From positions 54,295 through 118,294 of the forward strand of contig NZ_SWJZ01000030.1 of NCBI RefSeq assembly GCF_005144475.1: 64,000 nucleotides of DNA, given 5' to 3'. Shown here one piece after another: positions 52,806 to 61,600 of the stretch. The stretch is from Rhodobacter capsulatus (lineage in GTDB: Bacteria; Pseudomonadota; Alphaproteobacteria; Rhodobacterales; Rhodobacteraceae). Below the pieces are notes generated by a model. That model saw only the letters and a program-made list of their open reading frames with translations. It was not told the DNA's origin and made no database searches. Numbering within the stretch: the first letter of the stretch is position 1; each line of letters starts with the position of its first letter. The position numbers and the translations under genes are program-made.

Positions 52806-54352
52806 GTTGACTCGGACCGATAGAATGGGTTTTCGACGTAAGCGCAGGAATCTGACAGCCGCTTCAATAATCCAAGACTCGCGAGACGCTCTTCTAAGCG
52901 CCGAGCATTGTCAGAAAAATCTTCTTGATCAGCATTCCCGCTGTCGACGAAGGCACGGGCCTGCCCATCTCCAATGATGATCCCGTAGCGATCATACAGT
53001 CGCGCCAGAAAATCTTTGAACTCTATACGGCGTTCAACACAAGTGATCACGAGAGTTTTGAGTAAACGGTCGGTTGGCGCATAGCGGACGCGGCGACTCG
53101 ATCGGCGCGAAGACAGGCCGATCGCACGTGCCCAAGTCGCATGCACCTTACCGACATGCTGCCTGTGTCGAGTGAGAGCCCGCTCTATGAGCTTGGCAAC
53201 CAGTTGGTCGGGAGCGTCGGCTATGTCTTCGCTTTCGTCGGGATCTGGCCAGTCAAAAGCCCTCTTTAGTATGTCTGCGGCGTTGAGCATCGGTTCGTCT
53301 GAAGCGACAGCCGCGAGCCAATCGGGTCCTTCTGTTGCCGTCCGGATGTAGCGTTCCAGCGCCTGATGAGAGAGCATGTTGTTGTACTGGAATGAGTCAG
53401 CCGACAAATCGCGAACGACTGACTTCCTCGGTGAAACGATCTCACAGACTATCGTAGCGGGATCGCGCTCGAGAACTTCGCAAGAACGATCGAGCTGATA
53501 CAGGATGATGTTGAGGCCCGTGACTGATACCAAGTGTGGGATCATGTCGTAAGCTGGGATCGGCATTGCAAGGATCGCCAACCAGTCTTCCGCCAGCTTG
53601 TCGAAAATGGGATGGGATGCGCATGGCAGAAACGAACCGGCACGTTCAACCCGGGCCAGTTGAGGCTCGCCCTGTAGGGCGCGGACCATGCCATCATAGG
53701 GTGCCGGGCTCTCGAGAAACTTCTCAACCAGCATTTTTCGCAGGTCGGCAGCGCGACTGCTGCGGCACAGCATCAGGTACAAGATTTCTCCGGTCCGAGC
53801 GAAGAAGCGCCGGTCAGTTGAAATGCCTCCCTTTGGGCTAACGCTCACGTCCTCGTAAAGTGCACTGGGCCCAAATGGGAAGACGAACTTTGAACTCCAC
53901 CGCTTGTTGCTGGCTCCCTCGATCGCCGATCCCTGAAGGAACTTCACGACGGCGGCAAAGTCCTGAAACAGCTCGAAGCGATCACGCAGGTAGGAGAAAT
54001 CGGAGTGCTCGAGTCCGCCTGCGCTCTGTGCCATCTTATCCAGCCAAAGAGACCAGGCCATGTCATCTGACCGAGCTTCGGCCTCGACCGTCATAACGTG
54101 GGGGTTGTTGAAGACGATATTTCGCAGCTTGAGCTGAACTTGGGGGCGATAGGAAAGGCTGTTAAGTGCCCCCTCAACGAGCGTCCGACCAGCTTTGTGC
54201 TCTGCCAAAAGCACTGTCAGGAATTCCATAAAAGTGAGCCAAGGCGATTGCTCGTCATGGAGGCGATGTCCCCAGATCGCCTCATCTACCCATAGCTGAG
54301 GCCCATTCTTATCCTCGAAAAACTCTGGGCGGCCAAGTACTTCAATCTTCAT
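52802..54352 (-). CDS. sspG: SspG: middle component of SspFGH (DptG-related)
   Basis: 516-residue protein with no motif I can assign to an enzyme. It starts MKIEVLGRPEFFEDKNGPQLWVD and has a basic segment (SSRRSSRRVRYAPTDRLLK) that could contact DNA or RNA. Identification rests on size and on its position between an SspF-like ATPase and the SspH-like protein. ATG 54350-54352 overlaps the sspF stop (ATGA), and its own stop overlaps the sspH GTG. In Dpt and Ssp restriction modules the F, G and H proteins act together. Confidence 0.75.
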   Translation of the reverse strand: MKIEVLGRPEFFEDKNGPQLWVDEAIWGHRLHDEQSPWLTFMEFLTVLLAEHKAGRTLVEGALNSLSYRPQVQLKLRNIVFNNPHVMTVEAEARSDDMAWSLWLDKMAQSAGGLEHSDFSYLRDRFELFQDFAAVVKFLQGSAIEGASNKRWSSKFVFPFGPSALYEDVSVSPKGGISTDRRFFARTGEILYLMLCRSSRAADLRKMLVEKFLESPAPYDGMVRALQGEPQLARVERAGSFLPCASHPIFDKLAEDWLAILAMPIPAYDMIPHLVSVTGLNIILYQLDRSCEVLERDPATIVCEIVSPRKSVVRDLSADSFQYNNMLSHQALERYIRTATEGPDWLAAVASDEPMLNAADILKRAFDWPDPDESEDIADAPDQLVAKLIERALTRHRQHVGKVHATWARAIGLSSRRSSRRVRYAPTDRLLKTLVITCVERRIEFKDFLARLYDRYGIIIGDGQARAFVDSGNADQEDFSDNARRLEERLASLGLLKRLSDSCAYVENPFYRSEST

Positions 54353-56193
54353 GCGCGCACCACAACGCGGCGTGGGTTCGCGCGCCCATCGCTTCCAAGT
54401 TCGATAAATCTCAGCACAAGCTCTCCTTCGACAGTTTGCGCTTCAACATCCAGGTTCCGTCGGTTCTCTGTCTCCCTGAGCAGCCGGGCTTTGAACGCGA
54501 GCAGATCTTCATGGCATTCAAGAGAAAAACTGCTAGGCAGCGCCCCTTCCGCAACCCTACCCAGGAATTCGAAGCGTGTCGGCGAAAGCGCAAGCGTGAC
54601 AAGTGGTAGGTCATTGCCTCTGACTAACCTAACTGACGCTCCGAACCCACCGACGCCGTCCGCGACAAGACTGACTTCCTCGCCCGAAGCGCGCGGGACC
54701 GAAATCACTTCGTCAAGGAGCGGGCTCCGTTTTGATTGCGAGTAGCTTCCCGACGTTGCGAGGACGAGTTCATCTTGGTTCTGCACCAGCATCCCAGTAA
54801 ATATTCGGTTCAAACCACGCACAATCTGGCCAAGCGCCTGACGTGGAAGCGCTTGTTTATCCTTGAGCTTTTCTGCGACTTCCAAGTAGAGGCCCGCATA
54901 TCGGAACACCGTCAGATCCCAGAGCTGATATGTCTCGACCAACTCACTTGGCAGGGTGAAGAAGAGCCGTTGACGCTGGGAGCGTAGAGCATCGAGAAAC
55001 TGGCTTCGATCGGATCCTTCTTCTCCTTCGAGATAGCTTCGCTGTGCCAGGCTGAAAGCGGGCGTTACACCATAAATTTGATCAGATTGAACCAGCTTTG
55101 CGTAATGTTCGGCTTGGGCCGGGTCGTCGGCGCCATAGACGAGAAGATTATCTACTCGATTGCTGGTCTCCGATCCGATTCCGAACAAGTTCAGCTTTTT
55201 GAACAGTTCGGTTTTCTCAGCACGGCTCGGCTTGAGATTTTCGCCGAAGATGTTGCGATAGATGCTTGCCAGATCGGCACTCCCTGAACTTTGAATATTC
55301 GGCACGTCTGCGCACGACATAAGCCCATCCCGGGCTTCAGGATGCCCTAGTAAGCTATTCGCGATCAGAGCTAGAAGTTGACGAACAGGGAAATGACCCC
55401 CATTGCGCTCACTCAGTTCAATCAGCGACGTGAGACGATGCTGAAGTGGATTTCCGTCGTCCTGCGCCATTAGGCGACGACGGTTCTCGCGGATTGGGCA
55501 AATGAGACCATCGGCCTGGGACGGGCAACTAGCACAGCCGCTCCACCCACCATGCTGAGTGATCGCATCTATGATGTCAGCGGTCATCTTTGCCGCCGGT
55601 GCCCGGCTCAAGTCCTTCAGCTGCAATCGAACGTCAAGATCTTCGCTTTTCCCCGTAACGAGCAGATCCTCGACAGCCTTCGCGAAACGCTTAACCGCCG
55701 CGTTGTGAGGCGAAGTCTTGAGTTTCTCCAACAGTTGGCCGTGATTTGCAGCGAGCAGGTAGAAGGTGCGCGCGGCCGGGTCTACCACATCCCGCGCGAC
55801 CGCCTCGATCAGTTCGGCTCCTTCGTCGTCTTTGAGCTCACTTAGATCCTTGACAATGACCAAAGTGCGGCCGCCGAGATCAAGCTTTTGTATCTTCGAC
55901 CCCAGGTTCCAGACCTCTGGATCACCACCGAGTGCGAGCCAGACCTCGCGGCAGTGGTAGGTCTTACCGTCGCCCGCCGTACCGGTAATGATCTGCGAAA
56001 GTGGCGAGTCGCTTTTGAAATTGATCAGGAAATCCGCCAGGAACTGGGCTGGTAACGCGATCGGGACGATTTTGTGGCGTTTAAGCGCACGCTGGATCGA
56101 CTCATCGTACATGTTGTCGTTGGTTGGAATGGGGCCATAGTTCCGCAGAAACCGCACCCAAGTCGCTGCCGAAGAAACCTCAGACAAATACAC
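54349..56193 (-). CDS. sspF: SspF: P-loop ATPase of SspFGH (DptF-related)
   Basis: 614 residues. Walker A GTAGDGKT (71-78) follows SQIIT; TLVIVKDLSELKDDEG is a possible Walker B-like segment. A cysteine cluster CASCPSQADGLIC looks zinc binding. This is the first gene of the restriction module. The open frame starts at a GTG (56191-56193) with GGGGGG almost touching it; a TTG six bases on (L3) is better spaced from that run, so the true start is open. Upstream 196 bp separate it from the DUF2493 gene end. Confidence 0.82.
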   Translation of the reverse strand: MYLSEVSSAATWVRFLRNYGPIPTNDNMYDESIQRALKRHKIVPIALPAQFLADFLINFKSDSPLSQIITGTAGDGKTYHCREVWLALGGDPEVWNLGSKIQKLDLGGRTLVIVKDLSELKDDEGAELIEAVARDVVDPAARTFYLLAANHGQLLEKLKTSPHNAAVKRFAKAVEDLLVTGKSEDLDVRLQLKDLSRAPAAKMTADIIDAITQHGGWSGCASCPSQADGLICPIRENRRRLMAQDDGNPLQHRLTSLIELSERNGGHFPVRQLLALIANSLLGHPEARDGLMSCADVPNIQSSGSADLASIYRNIFGENLKPSRAEKTELFKKLNLFGIGSETSNRVDNLLVYGADDPAQAEHYAKLVQSDQIYGVTPAFSLAQRSYLEGEEGSDRSQFLDALRSQRQRLFFTLPSELVETYQLWDLTVFRYAGLYLEVAEKLKDKQALPRQALGQIVRGLNRIFTGMLVQNQDELVLATSGSYSQSKRSPLLDEVISVPRASGEEVSLVADGVGGFGASVRLVRGNDLPLVTLALSPTRFEFLGRVAEGALPSSFSLECHEDLLAFKARLLRETENRRNLDVEAQTVEGELVLRFIELGSDGRANPRRVVVRA

Positions 56194-56380
56194 CCCCCAA
56201 ATCCGCTTACCCTAACTGGTAGGACATCAAGGCATGATCGCAAAGAGCAAAGATGCGGCCAACACATTGCTCCTACGCGAAAAGGGAGCCAATCGCTACA
56301 ACTGCACGGCTATGGTCGCAGGGTCTTCCTGCTGACCAGCCAGTGCCGAACCTTGATAAAAGCGGTTGTCAGCAATTGGT

Positions 56381-56402
56381 AGGCAGCGCTCACGCGCTGC
56401 CT
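56381..56402 (-). terminator. GC-rich hairpin at the end of the DUF2493 operon
   Basis: AGGCAGCGC (56381-56389), loop TCAC, GCGCTGCCT (56394-56402): nine perfect pairs. It covers the last codons and stop of the DUF2493 gene (56390). It probably stops or trims the minus-strand transcript before the ssp region; there is no clear T-run. Confidence 0.55.
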
Positions 56403-57316
56403 GTCGCCATGCGGTAAACCGGGATGCCCATCTTGCGGGCCTTGTCGGCCAGGTTGTCCTGGATGCCGGTGCCCGGGAAGACCACGACGCCGATCGGCAT
56501 GCAGTCCAGCATCTGGTCGTTGCGCTTGAAGGGCGCGGCCTTGGCGTGTTTGGTCCAGTCCGGCTTAAAGGCGACCTGCGGCACCTTGCGGTTGGAGGCC
56601 CAGGTGGACGCGATGCGCTCGGCACCTTTGGGTGATCCACCGTGCAAAAGCACCATGTCGGGGTGTTTGGCGTGGATCTGATCGAGACGATTCCAGATCA
56701 GCCGATGATCAGTGGTGTCCCCACCCGAGAAGGCAACCTTCGGGCCCGGAGGCACCAGGCTTTCCGTCTCTGCGCGTTTCTTGGCGGCGATGAAGTCGCG
56801 GCTGTCGATCATCGCGGCGGTCAGGTGGCGATGGCTGGTGCGCGATCCCGAACGCGGTGACCAATGGGTTCCGGTGGCCTTGAGGAAGAGGTCGGCAGCG
56901 GTTTCGCGGAAGAGTTCCATGCTCTCACGCCGGTCGATCAGGCCCTGCCCAATGTCGATCAGGGTTTCAAGCTGGACGGATTTCACCTCGGAGCCGTCCT
57001 GTTCGCTCTGAAGGCGTTTCTGCGATTGCTCGTTATCATCGAGCTTGGTCTCGATCCGCTCGGCGGCGCGGTGGAAGGTGTTGACGGTCGACCACAGGAT
57101 CTCGTCGAGGTCGAAATCGAGGCTAGTGTCAGCCATGGTGGAAATCAGGGCGTCAAAGATGTCGGCGACCGCGGTCTGGATGACGTGGTCTTCGGGCGTG
57201 ATCCGGGGATCGGCCTCGCCCGCTGCGGGGCGGTAGCCATAGAGCTGAAGATCCTGGATCATGGTGTCGGTCGGCGAAGAGGTGTGATCGGGTTCGAATT
57301 CGTCATGGGCGTACAT
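56390..57316 (-). CDS. DUF2493 (SLOG-fold) domain protein
   Basis: 308 residues. The C-terminal third is a DUF2493/YspA-type SLOG domain: KVAFSGGDTTDHRLIWNRLD, MVLLHGGSPKGAERIASTWA, IGVVVFPGTGIQDNLADKAR. These Rossmann-like proteins bind nucleotide-type ligands. The N-terminal part is helical and acidic. ATG 57316 follows GGAG at normal distance; the frame is open to 57616. It is the last gene of a minus-strand group with the Toprim and helicase proteins, a trio often seen together on alphaproteobacterial conjugative elements. Confidence 0.85.
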   Translation of the reverse strand: MYAHDEFEPDHTSSPTDTMIQDLQLYGYRPAAGEADPRITPEDHVIQTAVADIFDALISTMADTSLDFDLDEILWSTVNTFHRAAERIETKLDDNEQSQKRLQSEQDGSEVKSVQLETLIDIGQGLIDRRESMELFRETAADLFLKATGTHWSPRSGSRTSHRHLTAAMIDSRDFIAAKKRAETESLVPPGPKVAFSGGDTTDHRLIWNRLDQIHAKHPDMVLLHGGSPKGAERIASTWASNRKVPQVAFKPDWTKHAKAAPFKRNDQMLDCMPIGVVVFPGTGIQDNLADKARKMGIPVYRMATGSA

Positions 57317-57612
57317 GGGATGCTCCATCGTCTGGACCGCGACCGTCGCGGCCTTCATGGCGACGAAAAGCCGACAAGCGGTCCGGTCTGGCAGCCCGAG
57401 CCTTTTGCGAGGGCCTTGATGGCCAAGCCCGGCTATTTTGCCTCGCGATGCAAAGGCGGCTCTGCCGCCGGCGGAAAATAGTCGGGCGCCGCCATTGCCT
57501 GACCGGACCGTTTGTGGGCCGCTCGCCCTCCAGAAGGCCGAGGCGCGGTCCCGCTGATGGAACTGCAGCCTCGTATGCAAGTGATGAGATCGGACCTCTG
57601 GGATGACCCGGC

Positions 57613-58668
57613 TCAAAGGGTCAGATGATCCTGCGTCAGGAAGCGGCTGACGTCCTCCGGCGCGAGTTGCACCCGGATATGCGCCCGAAGTGCATCCAGA
57701 CCGCGGGTGGTGAGATCGTCGTTGAAATCCCCCTGTATGGGTGAGAGCGCGATTGCCTCGATCCCGACCTCGTGGGCCCGGGCGACCAAGCTATCCCTTG
57801 CACCGTCTCCCGCCGGATCGTTGTCGCGGACGATATAGAGCCTGCGCAGATGTGCCGGAAAGAGGAGGGCTGCGAGATGTCCGGCCGACAGCGCTGCAAC
57901 CATCGGCATATTGGGCAGGGCCTGTCGGAAGGAGAGCACGGTCTCAATCCCCTCCCCTGCTGCCATGACCTCTTTGGCCACACCGAACCGGACCGCGTGG
58001 CCCAGCAAATCCCCCATCGCCTTCCGCTGTGTGTCGACAGGCGCCTTTGAGCCACCATCACGCGCAAGCCAAGTGCGGTGGACCCCAGTGACCTTGCCTG
58101 CGAGGTCGGTAACGGCAGCGATCATCGCGGGCCAGGTCTCGGTCTGATCCTCGCCCTGCCCCCGATAGTAGCAGTTCTGGTGGAACTTCAGGGCACCGGT
58201 GTCGCGGAGATCGGTGATGCCACGGATCCGCAAATATGTTGCTGCCAGCGAGCCTTTGAGCGGGCCGGACATGCCAAGGAGCCGCCGTGCCGCTTCCGAC
58301 GATCCAGAGGGTGCGGGAGCGAGCTTCGGCGTCGGGGTGTTTGGGATCGGTTCCACTTGCGGCAGGCTGAGGAAGCGCCGGGCTTCCTCAAGCACGTCGG
58401 CGAAATCGCTGAGCCCAAGGCTTTCGCGGATGACGTCGAGGAGATCACCATGGCTGCCCTCTGATGGATCCTGCCATTTGCCAGCGGCGCCCTTGCCTGA
58501 AGCGGGGCCAGTGAGGCGCACGAACATCGAACGCCCTGCCGTGTTGCGGACATCGCCAACCTGCCAGTAATTGCCCTGCCTGCGCCCGTTGGAGAGATAG
58601 GTTCGACAGACAGCCTCGGCCTGTTGGCCAAGGCGCTGCGCCAAATCTGCGGCATCAATACGGGACAT
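57613..58668 (-). CDS. Toprim-domain primase-like protein
   Basis: 351 residues. The N-terminal part has a DUF7146-like layout (YWQVGDVRNTAGRSMFVRL, WQDPSEGSHGDLLDVIRE). The C-terminal half is a Toprim domain with EGIETVLSF (catalytic glutamate) and YIVRDNDPAGDGA (DxD). Plasmid-borne proteins of this sort act as primase or topoisomerase-like helpers for DNA arriving by conjugation. Its ATG overlaps the helicase stop by one base (TGATG). The 297 bp between it and the DUF2493 start hold no gene. Confidence 0.87.
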   Translation of the reverse strand: MSRIDAADLAQRLGQQAEAVCRTYLSNGRRQGNYWQVGDVRNTAGRSMFVRLTGPASGKGAAGKWQDPSEGSHGDLLDVIRESLGLSDFADVLEEARRFLSLPQVEPIPNTPTPKLAPAPSGSSEAARRLLGMSGPLKGSLAATYLRIRGITDLRDTGALKFHQNCYYRGQGEDQTETWPAMIAAVTDLAGKVTGVHRTWLARDGGSKAPVDTQRKAMGDLLGHAVRFGVAKEVMAAGEGIETVLSFRQALPNMPMVAALSAGHLAALLFPAHLRRLYIVRDNDPAGDGARDSLVARAHEVGIEAIALSPIQGDFNDDLTTRGLDALRAHIRVQLAPEDVSRFLTQDHLTL

Positions 58669-61600
58669 CAGACAACCTCACGCTCAGAAATGCGGGAGAT
58701 AGGCCAGAGGTTGAGAAGCTTGGCAAGAACTCCCGTGCCATCAGGTCCGACTGGCACGAAGAAGCGCAGTTTCCACGAGATGATCTCGCTGAAGAGGCCA
58801 TAGGCACGGAGTCGTTCGCGCATGCCTTCGGTGAACCCGGTCAACTCGATCCGGTTTACCCCCATGACGCGGGATCGACGCAGTTGCAGGCTCTCAGTCA
58901 GATCGAGGATCGTCTTTCCCTCGATCAGCGCAGCGTAGGCTTGTTCGGCAGAAAGGTTTGGCACCCCTGCCCCGGTTGCCGTTGCAGCCCAGGCGGGTGA
59001 GACCGTCCGTCCAATGATCCGCTCGCCGTCATCGGTCTGAAGGCGATAGACGCGGGTTTCGTCCTGGGGCAGGCGCTTCCAGACCGGTAGCAGGAGGCCA
59101 GACACGACATGCAACGTGCTGTCGGTGAACTCCGGCACCTCTGCCACTTCGGCATTCCAGGCGGCGACAAAGGTGGGGCGGTCTGTCTCGACCCATTGCG
59201 TGCCGCCCAACAGGCGGACGGCGATGCTCTGACTTTCCGTGGGACGGATCAGTCGCACGCGCCGTTCGATCTCGCCGTCGTCGAGCATCAAGCTGGTGGT
59301 TGGCACTTGGACTGACGCCCTGCCCGAACAGCTGTTGATCATCAGGACGCCTCGCGGATCGTCGAGTTCGGCGAGGGCCTCATCCAGCAATCGCGGCCGG
59401 TTGCGGCGGCGTTCCGTAATGGAGAGAAGTCGGGTTTCCGCGCCGGTGGTCGGATGAGTGTAGATCACCTGACGGTCGGTGACGCGGAAGCTCTCGGCGC
59501 GCAGGGTTTCAAGCCCAAGATCATAAGTGCCCGAGGCTATCGCCCCGTCGATCCGGGCTTCCAGCAGTTGCTCGAAGGCCGTGAAGAGGATGCCCTGCAT
59601 CTCGATGGTCAGGGCCAGGAGCCGGTTCAGGAAGGTGGTGATCGGCGGCAGATCATCTTTGATGCCATTGCTATCCATCAGCTTCAGGCCGGTTGCCGCC
59701 TCGAAGCGCTGCAGCGAACAGCCTTCGATCTTGCCGCGCACGATCAGAAGGTAAAGTTGGCGCAGCGCCTCTCGCGCATAGAGGCTTTCGAGATTGTCCT
59801 CGGGCCGGAACAGCCCCTGCCCTCCTGTCTGACGTTGCCCGCGGGTGATGGCGCCCAATGTGTCGAGGCGGCGGGCGATGGTGCTGAGGAAACGTTTCTC
59901 CGCTTTCACATCGGTCGAGATCGGCCGGAACAGTGGGGGCTGCGCTTGGTTGGTCCGGTTGGTGCGCCCAAGTCCTTGGATGGCGGCATCGGCCTTCCAG
60001 CCCGGTTCCAGCAGGTAGTGGACCCTGAGCCTCTGGTTCTTGGCCGAAAGCTCGGCGTGATAGCTGCGCCCGGTGCCGCCCGCATCGGAGAAGATCAGGA
60101 CGCGCTTCTGGTCATCTATGAAGGCAGAGGTCTCGGCAAGGTTGGCTGATGGCGCGCGGGTTTCCACGGCAAGTCGTGCCGTCGAACCTTCGCCCTTGCG
60201 GATGATGCGGCGCGACCGTCCCGTCACTTCAGCGACCATCTCCGTCCCGAAATGCTGGATCACTTGATCGAGCGCGCCCGGAACTGCGGGCAACGATCCG
60301 AGGTGCTCCAGCATTTCATCGCGCCGGCGCACGGCCTCGCGGCATTCGACCGGCTGACCATCGCGGAACACCGGGCGTGAGGACAGATTGCCTTCACCAT
60401 CGGTGAACGGTTCATAGAGTTGAACCGGGAAGGAATGCTGAAGATACGAGCCAACGTACTCCCTGGGCGTGACATCGACCGTCAGGTCATTCCATTCCTC
60501 GGTCGGGATTTCCGCCAAGCGCCGTTCCATCAGTGCCTCGCCGGTCGAGACGATCTGGATGACCGCTGCATGGCCTGCCGCCAGATCGGCCGTCACAGAC
60601 CGGATCAGCGTGGGGGTTTTCATCGAGGTCAGCAAGTGGCCAAAGAAGCGCTGCTTAGTGGATTCAAAGGCCGAGCGTGCTGCCGACTTGGCCTGGCGGT
60701 TCAGGGTGCCGTCCGACCCCGTGATGTTCGCCGCCTCCATCGCCGCATCGAGGTTGTTGTGGATGACGGCGAAAGCGCCCGCGTAAGCATCATAGATGCG
60801 GCGCTGTTCGTCGGTCAGCTGATGTTCGATCAGCTCATATTCGACGCCGTCATAGGAAAGCGACCTTGCGGTGTAGAGGCCGAGGGCGCGAAGATCGCGG
60901 GCCAGCACCTCCATGGCGGCAACGCCGCCGGCCTCGATCGCCTCGACGAATTCAGCACGGGTAGCGAAGGGGAAATCCTCCCCGCCCCAGAGGCCAAGCC
61001 GCTGGGCATAAGCGAGATTGTGGACCGTCGTGGCCCCGGTTGCAGATACATAGACAATGCGGGCGTCGGGCAGTGCGTGTTGCAGGCGCAGGCCTGCCCT
61101 GCCCTGCTGCGAGGCCTCGACATCGCCACGCTCGCCCTTGCCGCCTCCGGCATTTTGCATGGCGTGGCTTTCGTCGAAGATGATGACGCCGTCAAAGTCG
61201 CGGCCCAGCCAGTCCACGATCTGACGGACGCGAGAGACCTTTTCGCCTCGATCATCCGAGCGGAGCGTCGCATAGGTGGTGAAGAGGATGCCCTCCGACA
61301 CGGTGATCGGCTTGCCTTGGGCGAAGCGTGACAGCGGCGTGACCATGAGCCGTTCTTGCCCAAGGGCCGACCAGTCGCGTTGCGCGTCCTCAATCAGCTT
61401 GTCGGATTTCGAAATCCAGACTGCCTTACGCCGACCTCGCTGCCAGTTGTCGAGGATGACCCCGGCCGATTGGCGGCCCTTGCCTGCCCCCGTGCCATCG
61501 CCCAGCATGAAGCCGCGACGGAAGCGGACCGAGCCAGCCACTCCGTCAACAGCAGCGCCGACCGTGTCGAAGGTCTCGTCCACGGTCCAGCTTCCGGCGA

